Positions 57,621-64,000 of a stretch of 64,000 nt of DNA are shown piece after piece. The notes under the pieces were generated by a model. That model made no database searches. It worked only from the letters and a program-made list of their open reading frames with translations, and had not been told where the DNA came from. The DNA lies in the NCBI GenBank assembly GCA_013360445.1, contig JABWBP010000019.1, positions 1-64,000 on the forward strand, read 5' to 3'. Made by a program: the position numbers and the translations under genes. Every line of letters begins with the position of its first letter. Positions within the stretch are counted from its first letter, which is position 1. This stretch comes from Calditrichaceae bacterium. GTDB lineage: Bacteria > Calditrichota > Calditrichia > RBG-13-44-9 > J075.

Positions 57621-58946
57621 CTATGCCGCGTTCCGCCGGAGAATCAGCAGGGTTAAGTCATCCGGGTAATCGGAAGCGCCCACAAACCTTCCCAACTGAT
57701 CCAGAATTGCCTTCCCCAACTCCGCAGGGGGTAGATGGCCATACTGCCGCGCCATTTTGTGCAAGCATCGTTTTCCGAACCGTTCGTTTTCCGGGCTGAG
57801 CGCATCGGTAATTCCATCGGAGAAAATCAGCAGGCTATCGCCCGGCTCGATGCTGGTCTCCGTCTCTTCGAACTCGAACGCCTCCACGATCCCGATCGGC
57901 AACCCTCCCGGTTTAAGGCGCTGCACCGCGCCCTCCCGTTTTACCAGCAGCGGAGGGGTATGCCCGGCATTGATGTATTTAAAGCGGTGTTGCTGATAGT
58001 CGATGTTTCCCCAAAAAAAGGTGGCGTATTTATCCGAAGCGGTGCAGGCATGAAACTGCCGGTTGACTTTCTGCACAATCTCCTTCCCGGAATCTGCCCG
58101 CTCTGCAAAAGCGTGCAAACAGGCATGAAGATTCGCCCCTAACAGCGCCGCCGGCGCTCCCTTGCCGCTCACGTCCGCCACTACCCAGGAAAAACTGTTT
58201 GCGAACGGAAAAAAATCATAATAATCGCCGCCCAGGTACTTAGAGGCCTGGTAAAAGGTAAAAATCTCATACTGCGGCACTTTCGGGGCCTGTGCGGGTA
58301 GAAAACGGCGCTGGATTTCTGCCGCCTGGCGCATTTCGGATTCCAGGCGGCGGCCCTCCTCCGCCTGGGCGGCGGCGAGGGTATTGCGAATGGCCAGGGC
58401 CAGCAGATCGGCGATGATCATCAAATACTGGGTATCTTTGGAATCGAAAGCGCCGCTGCGCTTATTCACCACCTGGATGCAGCCGATCAATTTGCCGCAT
58501 TTGCCGGCGACCGGCACGATCAAGAACGATTGCACCGGGGTGGAATCGAGGCGGGCAATTTCTCTTCTGATTTGCGGGTCCTGGTACGCGTCTGCCAGGG
58601 TGATGACTTTGCCGGTGCGCAAAACGTATTCGGCAATTCCCTGGCCCAGCGGCTGCTGAAGCTGTCTTACCTCCCCGCCGTTGAGCCGGTACTGCCAAAG
58701 CTCGCGTTGTTTTTCATTGAGGAGGTACAATACCGTGGTTTCCGCGTCCAGTATCTGGTTGGTTTCCTTCAGGATCAGGCTCAATTGTTGTTCCAACCGG
58801 CGGGGAGAGTTGAGCAAGCGGGTGAGGCCGAAGAGGGTGGCCAGTTGGCGGGAGAGATTCTGCGAATACCGGAATTTCGTCGAAACCGGGTCGATTTCTT
58901 TGGTTTCCGGAAGAGTGAAAGGATTCAGAGAAGAAAGCGCTACCAT
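57621..58946 (-). CDS. GAF-SpoIIE (RsbU-like) protein phosphatase
   Basis: Signal-transduction phosphatase (441 aa). A GAF sensor covers ~40-195 (LILKETNQILDAETTVLYLLNEKQRELW, QSFLIVPVAGKCGKLIGCIQVVNKRSGAFDSKDTQYL). A short coiled linker (AEEGRRLESEMRQAAEIQRRFLP) leads to the SpoIIE/PP2C domain at ~225-440, with ligands in LGGDYYDFF, VVADVSGKGAPAALLGA, IFSDGITDALS and DDLTLLIL. Such proteins dephosphorylate anti-anti-sigma (STAS) proteins; no STAS or HATPase partner is in the window. GAGG seven bases before the ATG supports the start. Confidence 0.9.
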   Translation of the reverse strand: MVALSSLNPFTLPETKEIDPVSTKFRYSQNLSRQLATLFGLTRLLNSPRRLEQQLSLILKETNQILDAETTVLYLLNEKQRELWQYRLNGGEVRQLQQPLGQGIAEYVLRTGKVITLADAYQDPQIRREIARLDSTPVQSFLIVPVAGKCGKLIGCIQVVNKRSGAFDSKDTQYLMIIADLLALAIRNTLAAAQAEEGRRLESEMRQAAEIQRRFLPAQAPKVPQYEIFTFYQASKYLGGDYYDFFPFANSFSWVVADVSGKGAPAALLGANLHACLHAFAERADSGKEIVQKVNRQFHACTASDKYATFFWGNIDYQQHRFKYINAGHTPPLLVKREGAVQRLKPGGLPIGIVEAFEFEETETSIEPGDSLLIFSDGITDALSPENERFGKRCLHKMARQYGHLPPAELGKAILDQLGRFVGASDYPDDLTLLILRRNAA

Positions 58947-59016
58947 TCGAGTACCTCTATTATTGGGTTCATTATCCCAAGAGCACTCTCAGGGCGGGTT
59001 TCTCTCAAAAAAATTG

Positions 59017-59040
59017 AACGGAATACGCAATACGTAATAT
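59017..59040. repeat. GGAATACGCAATACGTAATA word repeat
   Basis: Short block between the RsbU-like start and the glycosyltransferase stop. It belongs to the TATTGCGTATTCCG family. Confidence 0.6.
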
Positions 59041-59090
59041 ATTTTTCGGATGGCGGATGGACGCAGAGGCTGAAATTCTGCTATGGAGGG

Positions 59091-60125
59091 CTAATCCGGG
59101 GCCGGGCTGAGGGGGCCTTTTTCTTTCCGCCGCCAGGCGAGCAGGTAGGGATTGCGCCCGCTAAGAATATATTTCAGGGCCGCAAGGGTGGCGCGGGCCA
59201 GTAATGTTTCCCCGCGGAGGAGTTGCGCGAGCAGGTTTCCTAACAGCGACCAGCCTAAAAAGAGCCGGTTGAGCCGGGAGAAACGCGGGCTTTTAACCAT
59301 GAAGTAATGCAGGGCCAGCAGGCGGCGGAAGTAAGTTAGAGCCGGGTGCAGGCGGTTTTCCCCGCTCTTGTGGTGCAGGGCGGCCGTCCCGGTGAGCACC
59401 GTAACCGGGGTTTTGCCCGGGAATCCCAGCGCCGCCCCGTAATTATCGCCAATGCCGTGGGGGTCCAATATCTCATCGTAGGGCGATTGCAGCAGCCAGT
59501 CGCGCCGGATGATGCTGGCGCCCAGCCCGTACACCGCGGCGTCGAACGCCGGGGAATCGAAACGGGAGAGCAGCGGCCAGCCTGCCAGGGTAAAAGTATT
59601 GCCCCGCGCGGCGTAGAATTTCCGGATCAGCTTCAGAAACCATGCGGCGCCCGCGGGAGCGGGAACCCGGGAAACATCTCCCCAGACGGTCAACTGGAAC
59701 AGAAAATTCCATAAAAGCTGCCCGAACGAGGGGGCGGGGAACTCAAACGCCGGCTGCCCTTGCAGCCCGGCTTCCGCAATCAGCCCGGAAACCGCCCCGG
59801 CCTGCGGATGGGCTTGCAGGTAGGCGGCCAGCGTGGCCACGTATTCCCGGGGCAGCTCGATATCGTCGTCGCAGAGAAATATATAAGGAGAGGACGCCTC
59901 TCGAATGCCGGTATTGCGCTGCCGGCACAACCAGGGCTGCGCGGTGAGGTGGATCATGTTGAGGGATGGGAATTCCCGGCGCAGCGCCCCGGCGTCGAGC
60001 GGGCGGTCGCCGGCGTCGATGATGAGCACTTCTTTCAGGGGATGCGCCTGGGCGGCCAGGGAAACTAAGGTGCGCCGCAGGCTTTCCGGGCGGTTGCGGG
60101 TGGGGATGACGGCGGAAATATTCAT
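59091..60125 (-). CDS. family 2 glycosyltransferase
   Basis: Inverting GT-A glycosyltransferase (344 aa). ISAVIPTRNRPESLRRTLVSLAAQAHPLKEVLIIDAG opens the fold. IFLCDDDIELPREYVATL carries the metal-binding DDD and GASIIRRDWLLQSPYDEIL the acceptor side. A C-terminal helical part (LLGWSLLGNLLAQLL) may associate with the membrane. The true start is the ATG giving MNISAVIP; the longer frame prepends 62 non-family residues. First of several sugar-transfer genes on this strand at the right end. Confidence 0.85.
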   Translation of the reverse strand: MNISAVIPTRNRPESLRRTLVSLAAQAHPLKEVLIIDAGDRPLDAGALRREFPSLNMIHLTAQPWLCRQRNTGIREASSPYIFLCDDDIELPREYVATLAAYLQAHPQAGAVSGLIAEAGLQGQPAFEFPAPSFGQLLWNFLFQLTVWGDVSRVPAPAGAAWFLKLIRKFYAARGNTFTLAGWPLLSRFDSPAFDAAVYGLGASIIRRDWLLQSPYDEILDPHGIGDNYGAALGFPGKTPVTVLTGTAALHHKSGENRLHPALTYFRRLLALHYFMVKSPRFSRLNRLFLGWSLLGNLLAQLLRGETLLARATLAALKYILSGRNPYLLAWRRKEKGPLSPAPD

Positions 60126-60166
60126 AACAGGAATAAAGGTTGAAGGGTGAAGGATAAATAAAACAG

Positions 60167-61348
60167 TTAGGGGAAATCTTTGAACCCGGCAGAAAATACC
60201 GCTTTTCCCCCTTCCAGCGCCCGTTGATAGAGCGTTAAAAATTCCCCGGCGGTCCATTCCGCATCGTGCTGCAAGGCCCATTCCCGGGCGTTGCGGCGGA
60301 TGTTTTCCCACTCTTCCGGGCGGCGGAGCAGGAAGAGCAGCTTTTCCGCCAGCATTTTATCGTCGCCCACCGGGGCGGCGACGGCGCAGGATTCCCCTAA
60401 ATCGGCGATCAATCCCACTGCGGTTCCGGCGATTGCGACGCCGGCCGCGGCCGCCTCCGCAATCACGATTCCCTGTCCTTCATAATAAGAAGTGTGCAGG
60501 AGCGCCTGCGCCCATTGGTAGTGAGCGGGCAGCTCCGCGTGGGAAAGGTGGCCGGTAAAGGCAACCTTTCCGGCGATTCCCAATTCCGCGGCCAGGGATT
60601 GCAGTTCTCCGTTCAGGTAATCCGGCCCCACAATGCGCAATTCGCACGCCGCTTCCCGGCTGACCCGGGCGAAGGTTCGCAGCAGGGTGGGTTGATCCTT
60701 CACCTCGGTCAAATTTCCCACGTGTAAAAAACGGTACGGGGGGAGCAGTTTCTTCTCCCCGGGCGGGTAAAACTGCGCTTCCGCGCCATAGGGAATGATG
60801 CGAATCCCTTCCCGCTCCAATCCGAAGCGCCGCAACTCCTGCTCCTGGAAGCGGGTGAGCGCGGTTAGCTCCCCGGCGCGGCGACAGGTCCACAGGGTGA
60901 TTTTTTTCAAACGGGGATGATACATATTTCCATAACGTATTTGCGGAACGCAGGCCGCCTCCCCGCCTTGCAGGCTGACGATGGAGGGAATGCGCAGCAA
61001 TTTGCCTAACATAACCGCCAGGAACCCGGCGGGAAAAGCCCAGAAACCGTGAACGAGGCAGTATCTTTCAGTGAAATGATCCTTCAGAAGCAGCCCGGCC
61101 AGCCGCGCCATGCGGGCGGGGAGCGGATCGCCGTGCCGGCCCGGCGCCGCGCGCAGGCGGAAAACCGGCCCTCCGGAAAGAGGCGCTGCCGGAAGCACCC
61201 GGGAAAGCGAATACACCGTTACCCCGAATTCCTTCGCAATCCGCGCCAGCAGGTTAGCCAGCGGGGCGAGGGGTTTCCCGCCTTCCGGGGTTTCTCCCAC
61301 TCCCCCCGGAACGATAATGGCGATACGCCTGGTTTGGGATTTTTGCAT
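60167..61348 (-). CDS. family 4 glycosyltransferase
   Basis: GT-B glycosyltransferase (393 aa). The Gly-rich N-terminus RIAIIVPGGVGETPEGGKPLAPLANLLARIA binds the acceptor side. RFLHVGNLTEVKDQPTLLRTFARV and HTSYYEGQGIVIAEAAAAGVAIAGTAVGLI (the E-x7-E-type donor motif, ~300-330) mark the family. Donor sugar unknown. It lies between the GT2 and GT9 genes and ends ~40 bp upstream of the GT2 start. Confidence 0.86.
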   Translation of the reverse strand: MQKSQTRRIAIIVPGGVGETPEGGKPLAPLANLLARIAKEFGVTVYSLSRVLPAAPLSGGPVFRLRAAPGRHGDPLPARMARLAGLLLKDHFTERYCLVHGFWAFPAGFLAVMLGKLLRIPSIVSLQGGEAACVPQIRYGNMYHPRLKKITLWTCRRAGELTALTRFQEQELRRFGLEREGIRIIPYGAEAQFYPPGEKKLLPPYRFLHVGNLTEVKDQPTLLRTFARVSREAACELRIVGPDYLNGELQSLAAELGIAGKVAFTGHLSHAELPAHYQWAQALLHTSYYEGQGIVIAEAAAAGVAIAGTAVGLIADLGESCAVAAPVGDDKMLAEKLLFLLRRPEEWENIRRNAREWALQHDAEWTAGEFLTLYQRALEGGKAVFSAGFKDFP

Positions 61349-61374
61349 TCTGCTTGCCTGGTGGTTTAAATTTC

Positions 61375-61501
61375 AATAGGCAGTAGGCAACAAATTGGCA
61401 ATTGCTAATTGGCAATTGCCAATTGCCAATTTTATCCCTCTCCTGCCCTCGATCTTCTCCCCTGGCTACTTGCCTACTGGCTACTTGCCTACTGCCTACT
61501 G
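61375..61501. repeat. mixed TTGGCAATT and TACTGCCTACT word repeats
   Basis: GCAGTAGGCAA (61381 onward), an AATTGGCAATTGCCAATT array (61392-61432) and GGCTACTTGCCTACTGCC words (61462-61501) fill most of the gap. The last copy contains the TAG stop codon of the GT9 gene. Confidence 0.75.
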
Positions 61502-62527
61502 AAAACTTTTCCTCTCCAACAGCTCCCGCGCTTTTTCAAATACGAACGCCGGCGTAAAACGGCTCAGGCAGCGCACGTCGCCGAAGCGGCATTGCGCTTC
61601 CATGCACTCGCCGCAGGGTAAATCCGCGGAATTCAGGCACCGGGAAAATTCCCCCTGCGGCGCCGACCAGTCGCTGCGGCTGGAACCGAACAACGCCAGG
61701 GTGGGAATTCCCGCCGCCCAGGCCATGTGCATCAGCCCGGAATCCTCCGTGAGCGCCAAATCCGCGTGACGAAGAATGGCGAGCGCTTCCGCGGGGGTGG
61801 TTTTCCCCACCAAGTTCAATAAAGCGTCTCCCAAATGTTGTTTCAAGTAGCGCGCTTTTTCCGCCAGCGCTCCAACCCCCAATATCAGGAATTGGGTTTT
61901 TTCGTCGGCGTCTTTCAGCCAGAGCCGGGCAAACTCCCGGTAATTATCTAACGGCCAGTTCCGGCTGGGGAAAAACCCCCCGGGATTCAACACGATGAGG
62001 CGGCAGCCCGGTTCCCGGCCCCCGGCGCGAAGTATCTCTAATCCGCGGGAGGCATTCTTCAATTTCAAGGGAGAAATGCCCGTCCCGCCCAGCCCCGCCG
62101 CTTCGATAGCCCGGCGGGTGCGCTCCCCGGCGGAGAGGGGCGAAAAACGGTCGAATTCGCTCCAGCAGGGCGGATTCAGGGCCTTGCGGAGCGCGCGGCT
62201 GAGGGGATTGCGCTGCAAGTCGATGACCGCCTCGTAGCGCTGCATCCATAGCTTCGGGAGCAACCGGAGCGCGTGGAAACTTTGCATTTTGAAATTTCTT
62301 CCCCCCGCAATGGCGAAAACCCGCCCGAAAAGCTCCAGATTCCGGGGAATATCGCTTACTTCCTCCCGGGTCAAAAAGTCGATGCGCGTTTCCGGCAAAC
62401 GCTCCTTCAAGCTCTGCAAATAAGGAAGGGTAATCACCACGTCGCCGTGGGCCTGCAAGCGCACGGCTAAGATCTTTTTCGGCGGGCGGGGAAGACGCCA
62501 GGGTCGGGCGGTGATCGGTTCGGTCAT
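61496..62527 (-). CDS. family 9 glycosyltransferase (heptosyltransferase-like)
   Basis: ADP-heptose:LPS heptosyltransferase-like GT-B enzyme (343 aa), probably lipopolysaccharide core or related glycan. KILAVRLQAHGDVVITLPYLQSLKERLPETRIDFLT opens the fold. Then come IDLQRNPLSRALRKAL, LIVLNPGGFFPSRNWPLDNYREFARL (the ADP-sugar contact) and HADLALTEDSGLMHMAWAAGIPTLALFGSSRSDWSAPQG. CGECMEAQCRFGDVRCL gives a Cys-rich C-terminus, common in this family. The stop codon is embedded in a repeat. Confidence 0.88.
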   Translation of the reverse strand: MTEPITARPWRLPRPPKKILAVRLQAHGDVVITLPYLQSLKERLPETRIDFLTREEVSDIPRNLELFGRVFAIAGGRNFKMQSFHALRLLPKLWMQRYEAVIDLQRNPLSRALRKALNPPCWSEFDRFSPLSAGERTRRAIEAAGLGGTGISPLKLKNASRGLEILRAGGREPGCRLIVLNPGGFFPSRNWPLDNYREFARLWLKDADEKTQFLILGVGALAEKARYLKQHLGDALLNLVGKTTPAEALAILRHADLALTEDSGLMHMAWAAGIPTLALFGSSRSDWSAPQGEFSRCLNSADLPCGECMEAQCRFGDVRCLSRFTPAFVFEKARELLERKSFQ

Positions 62528-62551
62528 GGTGCGAGAGATTTTTTCCCGGGA

Positions 62552-63148
62552 TCAGGGATTTTTCGGTTTTTTGAGGCGCTCCGGGTAATCCGGGTGCAAA
62601 TAGAACAAAGAATCCTGCAATGCCGCGGGCTGCAAGGCTTCCCGTTTCCAGAAGTAGCGGAACAGGCGGGCGTCCTGCCGCAGGTTATCCGCAAGGGGCT
62701 TTTCTTTCAAAAAACAGACCTTTTGGATGTTGTAGATCACCAGCGCCCCGGCGCACATCATGCAGGGTTCAAAGGTGGTGATCAGCCAGAGGGAATCGCG
62801 ATCCAGGGCCTGGAACTGCTGAAAACCCAGGGAGTCGAGAGCCTCGGAAATCGCGTTGATCTCCGCGTGTTCCCCGGCGCGACGGTTCCGCACCACGGTG
62901 TTGTATCCCCGCCCGATAATTTCACCCCGGTAGATCAGCAGCGAGGCCACCGGAACATCGCGGGTCTCCAGACTGCGCAGGGCCAATTGCACCAGTTCCT
63001 GCCTGTACCCCGGGGGCGTTTCGGAAGCGGGGCGGAACAGGCGCCATTGGGAGTGCAAGAGAAAGACGATCCCCGCCATAAAAGCGGCGTGCAGGATGAT
63101 CAGCCAGGTCCATTTCAAGATTTTGGGAATGCGAATGCGCCGGCGCAT
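62552..63148 (-). CDS. membrane-anchored nucleoside/cytidine deaminase-like protein
   Basis: Zinc-dependent deaminase fold of the CMP/dCMP and tRNA-adenosine-deaminase superfamily (198 aa). H94-A95-E96 and P128-C129-x2-C132 are intact, so zinc catalysis is plausible. Unusually, a transmembrane helix (LKWTWLIILHAAFMAGIVFLL, residues 11-31) precedes the domain behind a basic start (MRRRIRIPK). By the positive-inside rule the deaminase would lie outside the cytoplasm. GAGGTAA upstream overlaps the end of the SGNH gene, implying coupling. Substrate unknown; a nucleotide-sugar or modified-base role is speculation. Confidence 0.82.
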   Translation of the reverse strand: MRRRIRIPKILKWTWLIILHAAFMAGIVFLLHSQWRLFRPASETPPGYRQELVQLALRSLETRDVPVASLLIYRGEIIGRGYNTVVRNRRAGEHAEINAISEALDSLGFQQFQALDRDSLWLITTFEPCMMCAGALVIYNIQKVCFLKEKPLADNLRQDARLFRYFWKREALQPAALQDSLFYLHPDYPERLKKPKNP

Positions 63149-63156
63149 GGTTTAGG

Positions 63157-64000
63157 TTACCTCAGTTCTAAGCGGTTGAAAATCTCGTGCAACTGTTCGG
63201 CGATGAGCCGGTTGCCGCGGTCGTTCAAATGGGCAATGTCCCCGGCAAACAACGCTCTGCGCTCCTGAAAAGGAATTTTCGAGAAAACGGCCTCGGCATC
63301 GACCACGTAAACGCCGGGGATCGCTGCCATTGCCCGGAGAATATCGTTATAGGCCCGGTGGAGATGGGCAAGGGTGCGGGGATTGGAATAGAAATTGGTA
63401 TTCGACGCCGCTTCCCGGTTGTATCCCGCAGCGCCCAGGGTTTTATAGATATTTTCATCCAGGTAGGTGGGGAGGGTGAGCACCAGCGCCTTTTTGCCCT
63501 TCCGGCTCTCTCTCTTCAGGAATGTTTTTAATGATGTTTCAAAATCATCGATAAGGGCCTGGTTGTAAGTTGTCAGGCGATTGCTGCGCAGCAGGGCCGG
63601 GAAATAGAGCGCCCGGTAGAGCAAATACCCTAATCGCGACCTTTCGATGCAAAAATTCAGCGGATCGGCGAACAAGGAAGGCCGGTAGGAGCGCCGCTGC
63701 AGCCGCGCCCGCGCTTTGCCCGCGGGCAGGGTGGCGTTGACCAGGTCGTTCCAGCCGCTGAAAACGATCAAAATATCGGGATCGAATTGTGCGCAATAGC
63801 CATCATAATAGCGGATGGTTTGCGAGATGCTGCTGCCCGGCACCCCGGCATTCAGCACTGCAAAACCATCTCTTCCCAGGTGCTCTTCCAAAAGGTATCC
63901 GAAAGTAGTTTCGTCGGAAGAAGCGCCCCAGCCAAAAGCCACGGATTCCCCGATGATCATAATCTTTTTGCGGGTTTGCAGCTCTTCCGGGGCCATTTCC
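63157..64000 (-). CDS. SGNH/GDSL-type hydrolase, probably 5'-truncated by the window edge
   Basis: Lipase/acetylesterase-like SGNH hydrolase, at least 279 residues. Block I is IMIIGESVAFGWGAS (GES instead of GDS), block III is VFSGWNDL with the oxyanion Asn, and block V is DIAHLND with the Asp-x2-His pair. An ATG exists at 63996, but the frame stays open to the edge, and relatives usually begin with a membrane helix or signal, so the true start may lie outside. Its position beside sugar transferases suggests O-acetyl or other ester removal or transfer on a glycan; this is inference. Confidence 0.8.
   Translation of the reverse strand, partial: EMAPEELQTRKKIMIIGESVAFGWGASSDETTFGYLLEEHLGRDGFAVLNAGVPGSSISQTIRYYDGYCAQFDPDILIVFSGWNDLVNATLPAGKARARLQRRSYRPSLFADPLNFCIERSRLGYLLYRALYFPALLRSNRLTTYNQALIDDFETSLKTFLKRESRKGKKALVLTLPTYLDENIYKTLGAAGYNREAASNTNFYSNPRTLAHLHRAYNDILRAMAAIPGVYVVDAEAVFSKIPFQERRALFAGDIAHLNDRGNRLIAEQLHEIFNRLELR

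Noticed and set aside
61375-61501. Possible CRISPR array in the repeat cluster
   Set aside because: The repeat units are short, irregular and contiguous without equal spacers, and no cas gene is near.

Overview
The window looks like a chromosomal segment of a Gram-negative, moderately GC-rich bacterium of the FCB superphylum (Bacteroidota / Calditrichota / KSB1-like lineages). Clues are a TonB receptor with a CarboxypepD-reg N-terminus next to a DUF4249 lipoprotein, a GWxTD-domain protein, a DUF3857-transglutaminase protein, a carotenoid set with CruF and fused CrtYcd, and several lipoproteins. The phylum is an inference; no rRNA or tRNA gene was recognised.

Layout. 1-7,100: mostly housekeeping and envelope genes (M23 peptidase, XerC/D recombinase, MBL hydrolase, DUF456 and DUF2892 membrane proteins, glutaminyl cyclase) plus two related hairpin-rich mobile repeats. 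7,431-12,989: a sigma factor, a zinc-finger anti-sigma factor with a TPR-like exterior, a small unknown protein and a secreted, membrane-tethered TPR-CHAT protease. 13,218-14,693: an unknown protein. 14,887-20,845: a complete Pst phosphate-uptake operon (phoU-pstS-pstC-pstA-pstB-pstB). It is unusual because PhoU carries a Cys-less ArsC-like domain and the two PstB ATPases have complementary degenerate motifs. 21,253-23,237: rhomboid protease and a HigBA toxin-antitoxin pair coupled to a nucleotidyltransferase-like protein. 23,598-26,894: a large secreted beta-propeller (Asp-box/sortilin-like) protein.

27,265-36,655 is a carotenoid island on the minus strand (crtD, crtI, crtB, an acyltransferase, a cruG-like glycosyltransferase, cruF, crtZ, crtYcd). 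It is divergent from a B12-dependent MerR/CarH-type photoreceptor-repressor gene. The intergenic region holds two near-consensus sigma70 promoters back to back with a 13-bp inverted repeat, so the pathway is probably light-induced. The gene content suggests a monocyclic, hydroxylated, glycosylated and acylated carotenoid of the saproxanthin/myxol-glycoside type.

36,927-52,353: secreted and envelope proteins (DUF3857-transglutaminase, GWxTD, a GnnA-like oxidoreductase, a PEGA lipoprotein, a cysteine-desulfurase-like enzyme, a membrane AraC regulator, a serine hydrolase, TonB receptor + DUF4249). 52,399-64,000: a polysaccharide region (WbaP-like initiating transferase, glycosyltransferases of GT4/GT2/GT9 type, a membrane-anchored deaminase, an SGNH hydrolase), with two phosphatases of the PPM superfamily facing each other at 56,615-58,946.

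Intergenic DNA is strikingly rich in short word-like repeats. Many sit directly at the 3' ends of genes, sometimes supplying the stop codon. No CRISPR array or complete insertion sequence was seen.
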